A stretch of 64,000 bases of DNA from Hymenobacter nivis (GTDB lineage Bacteria; Bacteroidota; Bacteroidia; Cytophagales; Hymenobacteraceae): positions 248,001 to 312,000 of the forward strand of contig NZ_RCYZ01000006.1 in assembly GCF_006439025.1 (NCBI RefSeq), in the 5' to 3' direction. This document shows, one piece after another, positions 19,193-27,281 of this stretch. Under the pieces are notes generated by a model. That model saw only the letters and a list, made by a program, of their open reading frames with translations. It was not told the origin of the DNA and did not search any database. Position 1 is the first letter of the stretch; the number at the start of each line of letters is the position of its first letter. The translations under genes and the position numbers were made by a program.

Positions 19193-19459
19193 CTAGATAC
19201 TAGGTAAGGTCAACACCTGGCCTACTTCAATGAGGTCGGGGTTGTTGCCGATGAGGTCTTTGTTGGCCTCGTATAGCTGGTGCCACTTGGCGGCGTCGCC
19301 GTAGTGGTTTTTGGCAATTTTCGAAAGGGAGTCGCCGCTCACTACCGTGTACGTGTTTGCGTCGTTGCTACCGAAGAGGGCATCGGCGCCGCTAGCGGGT
19401 TGGGGAGCATCGACCGGCTTTTTTTCGCCTTCGGTGTTCAGGAAATCCATCAAGCCCAT
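19193..19459 (-). CDS. Small LysM-domain protein
   Basis: An 88-residue protein with one LysM domain filling its C-terminal 55 residues (NTYTVVSGDSLSKIAKNHYG ... PDLIEVGQVLTLP), a fold that binds peptidoglycan N-acetylglucosamine. The N-terminal 35 residues (MGLMDFLNTEGEKKPVD...) have no signal peptide and resemble the start of the BON-LysM (YgaU-like) proteins, but the BON domain is missing. The frame is open upstream to 19633; the ATG at 19459 gives the shortest family-like product. It is transcribed alone and followed by a terminator. Confidence 0.85.
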   Translation of the reverse strand: MGLMDFLNTEGEKKPVDAPQPASGADALFGSNDANTYTVVSGDSLSKIAKNHYGDAAKWHQLYEANKDLIGNNPDLIEVGQVLTLPSI

Positions 19460-19662
19460 GGCGTGGGGGTGGGGGGTTAAGTGAAAACGGGTAAAATCTG
19501 GCCCGGGGCCCCAAAAGCTGGAGGTGCCGGGGCAGTTGGCGGTTTTTACGCAGGGCCAAGCATAGAAGTTGTCGAATAAACTATTTAATTGTCTTGCCGT
19601 AAGCAGGGCCGTCGGCAAGGGCCGATGCATCACCCTTACCCCATTACCACTACTACCCTTTC

Positions 19663-20082
19663 ATGAAAAACTCCCAACTGGTTGCCCGCTCTTTTTTGGC
19701 CAGCTTCGCCCTGCTGCTCTCCCTGTTTGTGGTGGCCTGCGGCAACGATAAAGGCAAAGTAGAAGCCGTGAACATGCTGTACGGCACTGACAGCAAGGTG
19801 TGGAAGACCGCCAAAGAAACCGACGCCACTGGCGACAAAGTGAAGCAGACCGATGCCCAGAAGCAAGAGGAACTGCGCATTTTTGCCAACGGCAACTACA
19901 CCATGACGAGTGCCGCCGAGTCGGTATCGGGTAAGTACACCTTCGACCAAGCCGCCAAAACCATCACGATGACGCCCCAGGGCGCCACCGCCGGCAACCA
20001 GTTCACGGTGGAAACCCTCACCGACGACAAGCTGACTTTGGTGGGCACGAGCGGTGCCAAGCTGATGCTGGAAAAAGAATAA
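19663..20082 (+). CDS. Lipoprotein, lipocalin-like
   Basis: A 139-residue lipoprotein. The signal ends in the lipobox LFVVACGN, so Cys26 or so would be lipidated. The mature part has alternating beta-strands (KVWKTAKET, ELRIFANGNYTM, GKYTFDQAAKTITMTP, QFTVETLTDDKLTLVG, AKLMLEKE), the pattern of small Bacteroidota lipocalin-like lipoproteins. Function is unknown. A strong terminator follows, so it is monocistronic. Confidence 0.85.
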   Translation: MKNSQLVARSFLASFALLLSLFVVACGNDKGKVEAVNMLYGTDSKVWKTAKETDATGDKVKQTDAQKQEELRIFANGNYTMTSAAESVSGKYTFDQAAKTITMTPQGATAGNQFTVETLTDDKLTLVGTSGAKLMLEKE

Positions 20083-20100
20083 TTCCCGCCCAAATCTTTG

Positions 20101-20138
20101 AAAAAGCCCCGCGCCAATTTTGGCGCGGGGCTTTTTTT
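20101..20138 (+). terminator. Intrinsic terminator after the lipoprotein gene
   Basis: GCCCCGCGCCA / TGGCGCGGGGC arms followed by seven T. Confidence 0.95.
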
Positions 20139-20226
20139 GTGGGCGTGCTAATGCAGCGAACACGCAGAAGGTGGTTCTTTGCGTTTGGCATTTTGCTTGG
20201 TTTAAACTTTTCTTTTGGCTTGACGA

Positions 20227-22848
20227 ATGGCGTGGTTCCGAATGTTGCTGCTGTGGGGCGCGTGCCTGGGGGCCGCCGGGGTGCGGGCCCAAACTCCGGG
20301 CGCGCCGGGGCCCCGGCCGGTGCCGGCGCGGGCGCTGCGCAGCCTGAGCCCGGCCGATACGTCGTTTGCGGAGCTGGAATTTCTGCGGGCGGAGATTGGC
20401 GGGGCGCGGGTGGTATTTCTGGGCGAGCCCACCCACGGCGAGGGCAACGTACTGGCAGCCAAGGCGCGGCTGGCGGCGTTTTTGCAGCAGCGCCTGGGCT
20501 TCACCACACTGGCAATGGAGAGCGGCTTCTTTGAGCTGCACAAGGCCCAGCAGAGCATCGCGGCGGGTAAGTCGGTGGCCAAGAACCTGGCCAGCAGCGT
20601 GTTTCCGGTGTGGACGGCCACCCGGGAGTTTCAGGCTGTGGGGCCCCTGCTGGGCCCCGATGGCCTGCGCCTGATGGGCTTCGACCCGCAGCTGAGCGGT
20701 GACTACAGCGACGACCTGGCCGACGACCTGGAGGATTTCTTGGAGCCCGAAAAGGGCACCGACGCCGTGGACTACGAGCTGCTGGGCGACGTGGTGGACT
20801 ACATGGCCGCGCACTACGCCGTGCCGCCGGCCCCCAAGCCGGCCGAGTTCCAGGCCGTGCTGGCCCAGGCCGACCGGCTGCTGCGCAAGGCCGCCGGGGC
20901 CCCCGCCGCCGGCCGCCGCACCGAGGCCGCTTTCTGGCAGCAGTGCTTGCGCAGCCTGGGGGCCCTGGCCCGCGACTACGCCGCCCACGACCCCGGGGCC
21001 AAAACCGCCGACACCTTCGTGGCTGCCGACAGCAACCCGCGCGACGCCCAGATGGCCGACAACCTGCTGTGGTACCTGCGCCAGCACCCGGCCGAAAAAG
21101 TGATTTGCTGGGGGGCCCTGCCGCACTTCGCCAACCACGTGGAGGTGCTCGGCAGCGAAGAACTGCGGGCCTACCAGCCCATGGGACGCGCCATAAAAAC
21201 GGCCCTGGGGCCCAACCAGGTGTACATAATGGGCACCCTGGCCGGGGGCGGCACCCACGGCCTGGTGGGCACCGAGGGCGCGCCCGTGCCCCCGCCCGCC
21301 GCCGGCACCCTGGAGGCCGAGCTACTGGAAAAGGACGGGCCCCTGGCCTTCGTCAGCCTGAAGCACGACGCGCCCGGCTTGCAGCTTACCACCTACGCCT
21401 TTGACTACCAGCCGCTGGCGGGGCCCTGGAGCGAGGTGGTGGACGGCTTTTTGTTCTTCCGGAGCGTGGAGCCGCCGCACTTGGCCCTGCCCGACAGCGC
21501 CGCTGGGGCCCTAGCGGCGGCCACGGTGGCCGATACCACGGCGGCGGCTGTGGCGGCCCGTGCCGCGCCGCCCGGCTCGCGCAACCCCGCCGCCGGCCGG
21601 GGCGGGGCCCTGGTGCGCGCCGCCGCCGCGGCCCCCGATGTGTCGGGGGTGCGCACGGTGCGCGGGCAGGTGCTGGACGCGCGGAGCCGGGCGGGGGTGC
21701 CCTACGCCTCGGTGGTGGTGCCGGGGCAGGGCAAGGGCACCACGGCCAACGGCCAGGGACGCTTCTCGTTATCGCTGCCGGGGCCCACGCCGCTGCAAGT
21801 GAGCAGCTTGGGCTACGCCACGGCCGTGGTACAGTCGCCGCGCGGCAACGAGGAACTGACGGTACAGCTCACGCCCTCGGCCTATGCCCTGGACGAGGTG
21901 CGCGTGCCCACGGTGCCGCCCAGCCCACTGGCCATTATGCAGGACGTCATCAAGAACATCCCGGCCAACTACGAGCAGCAAGATTACGCCACGGAGGTGT
22001 ACGCGCACCGCCGCATCAGCAACTTTGATACCCTGCGCTACGAGACCGAAACCGTGGGCCGGCTGCGCGTGCCGGCCGGCTACCGGCACTTTGTGGGCGG
22101 TTTGATCGGCGGGGGCGAGCGGACGAACTACGAAATCCAGCAGCGGCGGGTACTGGTGCAGCAAGGGGCCCCCATCAACCCGGTGGCCATCTACAGCGCG
22201 GTGCAGGGCGACTACGCCAGCGCCGCCGACCCGGTGCGCACGTCGCCGCTGTTCGTGGCCCGGTCCCTGCGGCGCTTTGTGTTCAAGCTCGACAGCGTGC
22301 GCGGCGAGGGCCCCGAGGCGGTGTACTTGCTGAGCTTCGCCGCCAAGAAGGCCGACCGCCGCAGCACCGGCACCAACCTGATGGGCGTATACCAAGGCCA
22401 TCTACTGGTGCGCCAGCGCGACTACGCCGTGCTGCGCTACGAGGCCTTGTGGCAGGTCGATACGGCGGTTTTCAACGGCGAGGCGCGCAAAAACCGGGGC
22501 CGCGCAACCCTTAAGGACCGGGTCTTTACTCAAGTATTCACATCGGACCGCACCACCCACGTGGTGGACTACGCTAAGGGCCCTAATGGCCGCTACTACG
22601 CCCGCCGCAGCGTGGGCCAAAGCCAAAGCACGGGCCGCGTGCTGGGCAAAGCACCGTTCTATTACCAAAGCCTGAGCGAACTGTTCTTCAAACCGCTGCC
22701 CGAGGCGGGGCCCCTGCCGGCGCCCACCGCCAAGGCCAAAGGCCCGGCGACCCCCGTGCCCGAAGTGCCGTACCGCCCCGAGTTCTGGAACACGTACGCG
22801 CGGCCCGGTGGGGCCCTGGCGGCGCCGGCTACTCGGCCGCAGCCGTAG
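20227..22848 (+). CDS. Erythromycin esterase-like hydrolase fused to a carboxypeptidase-regulatory-like domain
   Basis: An 873-residue exported protein with a signal peptide (1-21, ending VRAQ). Residues about 40-420 are an erythromycin esterase-like domain: FLGEPTHGEGN (about 64-74, catalytic-site His/Glu region), LAMESGFFELH, RDAQMADNLLWYL and GALPHFANH, all signature segments of that family. After an Ala/Pro linker comes a carboxypeptidase-regulatory-like beta-sandwich (VRGQVLDARSRAGVPYASVV, about 478-555), then a beta-rich domain beginning IMQDVIKNIPANY that extends to the end. The fusion suggests an envelope protein, not a drug-inactivating enzyme; resistance should not be assumed. The last two modules are like those in the 58537 gene. 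The stop is TAGGGCCCC and overlaps the end of the convergent gene by 20 bases. Confidence 0.85.
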   Translation: MAWFRMLLLWGACLGAAGVRAQTPGAPGPRPVPARALRSLSPADTSFAELEFLRAEIGGARVVFLGEPTHGEGNVLAAKARLAAFLQQRLGFTTLAMESGFFELHKAQQSIAAGKSVAKNLASSVFPVWTATREFQAVGPLLGPDGLRLMGFDPQLSGDYSDDLADDLEDFLEPEKGTDAVDYELLGDVVDYMAAHYAVPPAPKPAEFQAVLAQADRLLRKAAGAPAAGRRTEAAFWQQCLRSLGALARDYAAHDPGAKTADTFVAADSNPRDAQMADNLLWYLRQHPAEKVICWGALPHFANHVEVLGSEELRAYQPMGRAIKTALGPNQVYIMGTLAGGGTHGLVGTEGAPVPPPAAGTLEAELLEKDGPLAFVSLKHDAPGLQLTTYAFDYQPLAGPWSEVVDGFLFFRSVEPPHLALPDSAAGALAAATVADTTAAAVAARAAPPGSRNPAAGRGGALVRAAAAAPDVSGVRTVRGQVLDARSRAGVPYASVVVPGQGKGTTANGQGRFSLSLPGPTPLQVSSLGYATAVVQSPRGNEELTVQLTPSAYALDEVRVPTVPPSPLAIMQDVIKNIPANYEQQDYATEVYAHRRISNFDTLRYETETVGRLRVPAGYRHFVGGLIGGGERTNYEIQQRRVLVQQGAPINPVAIYSAVQGDYASAADPVRTSPLFVARSLRRFVFKLDSVRGEGPEAVYLLSFAAKKADRRSTGTNLMGVYQGHLLVRQRDYAVLRYEALWQVDTAVFNGEARKNRGRATLKDRVFTQVFTSDRTTHVVDYAKGPNGRYYARRSVGQSQSTGRVLGKAPFYYQSLSELFFKPLPEAGPLPAPTAKAKGPATPVPEVPYRPEFWNTYARPGGALAAPATRPQP

Positions 22849-23935
22849 GGCCCCCAGCCGGGCGCGGGCTGAACACCCGCGCCAGCCAGCGCGGCAAGTA
22901 GGCCACGCCCAGGGCCAGGTAGAAGTAGTACGTGACGATGCGGTAGAGCAGCACGAGGAAGCTCGTCATGGCCGCCGTGCCGATGAAGCGGCCAAAAAAC
23001 GTGGGAAACGCGCCCTCGGCGATGCCCGCGCCGCCGGGCGTGATGGCCAGCAGCAGCACCACTTTGTAGGTGATGTTGCGGGCAAAAATGAAGAGAAACG
23101 TGCCCGTGCTCATGGGCACGAAGGCGGCGATGAGGCAGCCGATGACGGCGTAGCGGGCCGTCCACACGAAGGCCGTGCTCAGGCAGGCGCGCCACCAGTA
23201 CAGGGCCCCCGCGCCGCGCAGGTGGTTGGAGGCGTTCACCATTTCCTGGCCCTGGCGGTAGGCCAGCCGCCGGAACCGCCGCAGCCCGCGCACCGAGGCT
23301 AGCCGCACCAGCAGCCGCCGCACCGAACGTGGGTTCACGAGCAGCGCGTAGAGCAGCAGCCCCGCGTAGGCCGACACGGCCGCGTAGCTCACCACAAACA
23401 GCACCCGCAGCGTTTGCACAAATGCCGATTGCAGGCCCTGCGGGTACAGCCCTGCGCCTGCTAGGGCCACCACCAGCGGCACCATCAGTACGTAGTACAA
23501 GTTATCGAGTAGAGCCGTAACGAGCGTATAAGCCAGTGACTTGCCCAGCGGGATGCCTTCGCGGGTGAGGATGATGGGGGCCGCCGCCGTGCCGCCCGCC
23601 GCCGAGGGCAGCACGCACGAGGCAAACTCCCACACCACAATCACCCCGAACGACTGCCGCCAGCTCAGGGCCCGCTCCGTGATGTGGCGGATGCGGTAGA
23701 TGTAGCCCAGGTCGCGGGCCCAGAGCACGAGCAACGTCACGAGCAGCCACTCCCACTTGGCGTCGAGCAGCGGGGCCAGGTCGCCGGGCTTGTAGGAGCG
23801 CCAGAACAGAAAGCCCACCACGCCCAGCCCAATCAGGGCCGGCACCACAATGCGCGACGGCCGCAGCTGCCGTAGCAGGGCGGCGTCCTGGTCGGCGGCG
23901 GGGCCAGTGGGCGGCAAGGGGGCGGGAGCGGGCAT
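22829..23935 (-). CDS. Lysylphosphatidylglycerol synthase transmembrane/flippase-like membrane protein
   Basis: A 368-residue inner-membrane protein of the LPG_synthase_TM (UPF0104) family, with about eight hydrophobic helices from residue 30 on. Conserved parts include SFGVIVVWEFASCVLPSAAG and the C-terminal LLLAITPGGAGIAEGAFPTFF, the hallmark PGG-x-G-x-x-E motif of the family. It lacks a synthetase domain, so lipid or glycan transport is the likely role. The frame is open to an ATG at 23971, but a consensus -7 promoter (23955-23962) falls inside that extension, so the ATG at 23935 is chosen. Its last 20 bases overlap the convergent gene. Confidence 0.85.
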   Translation of the reverse strand: MPAPAPLPPTGPAADQDAALLRQLRPSRIVVPALIGLGVVGFLFWRSYKPGDLAPLLDAKWEWLLVTLLVLWARDLGYIYRIRHITERALSWRQSFGVIVVWEFASCVLPSAAGGTAAAPIILTREGIPLGKSLAYTLVTALLDNLYYVLMVPLVVALAGAGLYPQGLQSAFVQTLRVLFVVSYAAVSAYAGLLLYALLVNPRSVRRLLVRLASVRGLRRFRRLAYRQGQEMVNASNHLRGAGALYWWRACLSTAFVWTARYAVIGCLIAAFVPMSTGTFLFIFARNITYKVVLLLAITPGGAGIAEGAFPTFFGRFIGTAAMTSFLVLLYRIVTYYFYLALGVAYLPRWLARVFSPRPAGGPTAAAE

Positions 23936-23954
23936 GGGGGCGGGGGTGTCCGGG

Positions 23955-23962
23955 CAAAAGTA
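23955..23962 (-). promoter_or_regulatory. -7 promoter element TACTTTTG
   Basis: An exact TAnnTTTG on the minus strand, 20 bases before the ATG at 23935. It decides that start over 23971. Confidence 0.65.
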
Positions 23963-23995
23963 CGCGGCCATCTGCCGGGGCTACACCCCTCCTAC

Positions 23996-24030
23996 GCAAA
24001 ACGCCCCGCTGCGACGAACAGCGGGGCGTT
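23996..24030 (-). terminator. Intrinsic terminator of the beta-barrel gene
   Basis: AACGCCCCGCT / AGCGGGGCGTT with a 9-base loop and a short T-run on the minus strand. Confidence 0.75.
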
Positions 24031-24073
24031 ATCAAAATGTGGCTGGGCCAACCGGTGGTAGGGGCCCCAGGCG

Positions 24074-27043
24074 CTAGGGGCGCCCGCCGGGGCTGCCCGC
24101 CGGCGTGATGCCGCCCGGCGACGTGGTGCCCGGCGAGGGCGTGCCCACCGGCACCGTGGTCTTTTGGGCCGGGGTGGCCGGCTTTGTCTTCGAGCTATCG
24201 GCCGGGGTCGTGGTAGCGGGTACCGGGGCGTTGGCCGGGTCAGGGGCCGCCGGCAGGCCGGTAGGCGTACCCGCACCGGGAATCAGGGCTGGCGTGGCCG
24301 CAGGTGCCACGGTGCCGTCGGGCTGCACCGCACCGCCAGCGGGGACCACGGCCGGGGCCGTGCGCGTCGTATCGGCGCGGGGAGCGGCCGTGGCCGGACG
24401 GGCCCCGGGGGCCCCAGCGGGCCGGCCGCCGCCCTGGCGGGCACCGCCGCCGCCTTGGCCACCGCCGCCGCCTTGGGCGCCAGTGTCACCGCCGAGGCCG
24501 CCGCCGCCGTTGTCACCGCCTTCTTTCAGGTCGTCGTTGTTCACGCCCTTGCGGTTGCGGGGGCGCTGGTCCACCGTCAGCTTGCCGATGCGGTAGCTTA
24601 TGTTCACCTTAAAGCTCATGTTGTGCAGCACGTTGGTGCTGTTCTGCACGAGCAAGGGGCTCGTGATTTCGTTGCGGATGTTGATGCCGCTCGTGAAGAA
24701 GTTCTCGGCCCCGATGCCGAAGCTGCCGCGCTTCTCGGCGAAGTCGCGCTTCACGCTCAGGCTGTAGATGCCGAAACCGCTTTGAAAGCCCTGGAGCTGC
24801 ACCTGGCGCCCGCGGTAGAAGGCAAAGGCCTGCAGGCCCCACACCTTGGTGAGGGCGTAGGAGCCAAACAAGCGGCCGCTCACCACGAAACCTTCGTTTT
24901 TGGCCGCCCGGTCAACATCGGTAATGCCGTTGTTCAGCACGGCGTAGTAGCCGTCTACCCCGCCGTTGACGCTGAATTTGCTGCCCGAGTTCTTGCTGAC
25001 AAACACGCTGCCGCCGTAGGCATCTTCATTACCAATGTTTTGGTAGGTGATGTACACTGCTCCGGGGAAGTAGGTGAGGCCCAGTGGTGTGTTTACCGTG
25101 GGTGCATCAGTAATGGGCGTGCGCACCGACTGGATAGAACCCGTGGTGTTGCGCACGAAGCCCGAGAAGTTCAAGTTGGCCCCCTTGAGCGCCGTGCTGT
25201 AGCCTACCTCGTAGTTGTTGGTATACTCGGGGCTCAGCTCGGGATTGCCCTGGGTTTGAATCAACGGATTCGATGCCTGCACGTTGGGGTTCAGGAACTG
25301 CAACGACGGGCGCTGGATGCGGCGGTTATAAGCCAACTTCAGCACGTTGCCGTTGGCGAGCTTGCGCGAGAGGTTCACGCTGGGCACCAGCACGCCGTAG
25401 TTCGGAATATTGCCCACCGCGCCCTGGCCAAAATCGGCCGAGATGGTGGTGTACTCGTAGCGAACGCCGGGCTTCAGGGTGAAGCCTTTAGGCAGGCTCA
25501 TCGTGTAGGCCACGTAGCCCGAGGCCACGTTCTGGTTGTAGTTGAACGAGTTATTGGGCTGCGTGAGCTGGCCGTAGTAGCTGTAATCGCTGTTGACGGT
25601 GCGCTTGATGTCCTTCACGCCCAGCTCCAGCAGCTGGTTTTTCACCGTCGGCGTCTGGTAGTCAATTTGAGCCGTCAGCTCTTGGTTCGAGCTCAGGTTG
25701 TCGTTGCCCGAGATGCCCGTGCGGCTCGCGTCGCTGGCGGCGTAGATGTCGTTGTTGAAGTTGTAGGTGCGGTTGTTGCGGCTGAAGAGTGTGAGTACGC
25801 TCAGCTCGCGTTGCTCCACCTCGTAGGTGTGGGTGTAGTTCAGGCTTGCATCCACCGTGCCCGACTCGTCGGTGGTTTTCACGTTGCGCGTCGATGTGGT
25901 GGGGGCCCCCGATGAAGTTACCAGCGCCGTGTTGGTGGCCAGCGCGTCCTGGTAGTTGGTGGCGTTGCGCGTGCCGTAGCTCACCGACGCCGCCAGCGAG
26001 TTGTGCTTGTCGATGTCGTAGTCCCACCCAAAGGTGTAGCGCCCAAACAGCTGGTTCTGGCGCGTGTCGGCTGCCTGCGTGGTGCGGGTCTGGTTGCGCG
26101 TGCCGTTGGTGGGGTCGACGTTAGTAATCAGCTGGTCGTTGCTGAAGCTGCCGGGCGTGTTGTAGCCGGCGCGCCCGAAGCCCCCGAGCGAGAAGCCCAT
26201 TTTGCCAGTGCGGTAGCTGCCGTTCAGGCCCAGGTTGGCCGAGCGGGTGCCCACGCTGGCGTCAACGCCGAGCTGGCCGCCGCGCAGGTTGTTCTGCTTG
26301 GTCACGATGTTGATGATGCCGCCCGAGCCTTCGGCATCGTACTTGGCCGAGGGCGAGGTAATCACCTCCACGCTCTTGATCTGGTCGGCCGGAATCTGCT
26401 TCAGCGCGTCGGCGATGCTGTTGGCGGCAATCGTGCTGGGCTTGTTGTTGATCAGCACCCGGATATTGCTGGAGCCGCGCAGGCTCACGTTGCCGTCCAA
26501 GTCCACGCTCAGCAGCGGCACGCGCTTCATTACGTCGGTGGCGTCGCCGCCGCGAGTGGTCTGGTCGTTTTCGGCGTTGTACACCGTGCGGTCCACCTTC
26601 TCCTCAATCAGCGGCTTTTGGGCCACTACCACCACCTCGCCCAGCTTCTGGGCTGCGGCCGTCATGGGCAGGGTGCCCAGGGCCACCACGCCGCCCGCCG
26701 CGGGCACCACCACGCCGGGGCGGGTAATGTCCTGGTAGCCGAGGAAGCTCACCTTGATGGTGTAGGTGCCGGGCGGAATGCCGGGCAGCACAAACTTGCC
26801 GTCGTCGCCGCACACGCCCCCGTTCACGGGGGTGCCGGCCGCGTCCAGCACCGCCACCGAGGCGTACGACACGGGCTTGCCGTTGGCGCCGTCCGTCACG
26901 GTGCCCGTGAGGCGGCCCGCCACGCGGGTAGGGGCCCCGGGCAGGGCGGGGCGGGCGGGGGCCTGCTGGCCGTGGCCAGAAGAAATGGTGCCAACTAAAG
27001 CCGTGGCTAGTAGCAGGGTAGAAGGAAGAATTCTCGGTTGCAT
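24074..27043 (-). CDS. Outer-membrane beta-barrel protein with carboxypeptidase-like and plug domains (TonB-receptor-like)
   Basis: A 989-residue outer-membrane protein. Signal peptide 1-26 (ending GHGQ), a carboxypeptidase-regulatory-like domain (about 43-125, LTGTVTDGANGKPVSYASV), a plug (about 135-235, KLGEVVVVAQKPLIEEKVDRTVY ... VRVPLL-like VMKRVPLLSVD, EVITSPSAKYDAEGSGGIINI) and an OMP_b-brl_3 barrel ending about residue 835 with MSFKVNISYRIGKL. Such proteins take up or export unknown ligands. An unusual Gly/Pro/Ala/Thr-rich tail of roughly 150 residues follows the last strand. The frame is open to 27181, but the ATG at 27043 gives the signal peptide. It is divergent from dxs. Confidence 0.9.
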   Translation of the reverse strand: MQPRILPSTLLLATALVGTISSGHGQQAPARPALPGAPTRVAGRLTGTVTDGANGKPVSYASVAVLDAAGTPVNGGVCGDDGKFVLPGIPPGTYTIKVSFLGYQDITRPGVVVPAAGGVVALGTLPMTAAAQKLGEVVVVAQKPLIEEKVDRTVYNAENDQTTRGGDATDVMKRVPLLSVDLDGNVSLRGSSNIRVLINNKPSTIAANSIADALKQIPADQIKSVEVITSPSAKYDAEGSGGIINIVTKQNNLRGGQLGVDASVGTRSANLGLNGSYRTGKMGFSLGGFGRAGYNTPGSFSNDQLITNVDPTNGTRNQTRTTQAADTRQNQLFGRYTFGWDYDIDKHNSLAASVSYGTRNATNYQDALATNTALVTSSGAPTTSTRNVKTTDESGTVDASLNYTHTYEVEQRELSVLTLFSRNNRTYNFNNDIYAASDASRTGISGNDNLSSNQELTAQIDYQTPTVKNQLLELGVKDIKRTVNSDYSYYGQLTQPNNSFNYNQNVASGYVAYTMSLPKGFTLKPGVRYEYTTISADFGQGAVGNIPNYGVLVPSVNLSRKLANGNVLKLAYNRRIQRPSLQFLNPNVQASNPLIQTQGNPELSPEYTNNYEVGYSTALKGANLNFSGFVRNTTGSIQSVRTPITDAPTVNTPLGLTYFPGAVYITYQNIGNEDAYGGSVFVSKNSGSKFSVNGGVDGYYAVLNNGITDVDRAAKNEGFVVSGRLFGSYALTKVWGLQAFAFYRGRQVQLQGFQSGFGIYSLSVKRDFAEKRGSFGIGAENFFTSGINIRNEITSPLLVQNSTNVLHNMSFKVNISYRIGKLTVDQRPRNRKGVNNDDLKEGGDNGGGGLGGDTGAQGGGGGQGGGGARQGGGRPAGAPGARPATAAPRADTTRTAPAVVPAGGAVQPDGTVAPAATPALIPGAGTPTGLPAAPDPANAPVPATTTPADSSKTKPATPAQKTTVPVGTPSPGTTSPGGITPAGSPGGRP

Positions 27044-27203
27044 ATATTTTGAGTAGCCCCCAAAGTGCGTATTTGGAGGAAAAAGGTTGCACCGCGCACC
27101 GGTTTTTTTGCGAAACCCCGACCAAGAGCCGCATTGTCCCGACGTAAGCTTATTTTTGGGCCAGTTGTTGCGGAGGTCCACAACTGCCTCGCCGGCCCCT
27201 TCG

Positions 27204-27211
27204 TACCTTTA
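27204..27211 (+). promoter_or_regulatory. -7-like promoter element TACCTTTA for dxs
   Basis: One mismatch from TAnnTTTG, about 70 bases before the dxs start in the divergent intergenic space. Confidence 0.4.
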
Positions 27212-27281
27212 CTGCTGGCCGGCCAATCTTTTTGCGGGCCAGGCGGTTGCATACCGCCTCCCACCCCGACGCTTGCCTCTG

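Noticed and set aside
19636..21258. 540-codon minus-strand open frame
   Set aside because: It is antisense to the lipoprotein and esterase-fusion genes and crosses a strong terminator. No family motif.
20227..22848. Macrolide-resistance gene
   Set aside because: The esterase-like domain is part of a large exported envelope protein; nothing in the sequence supports a resistance role.
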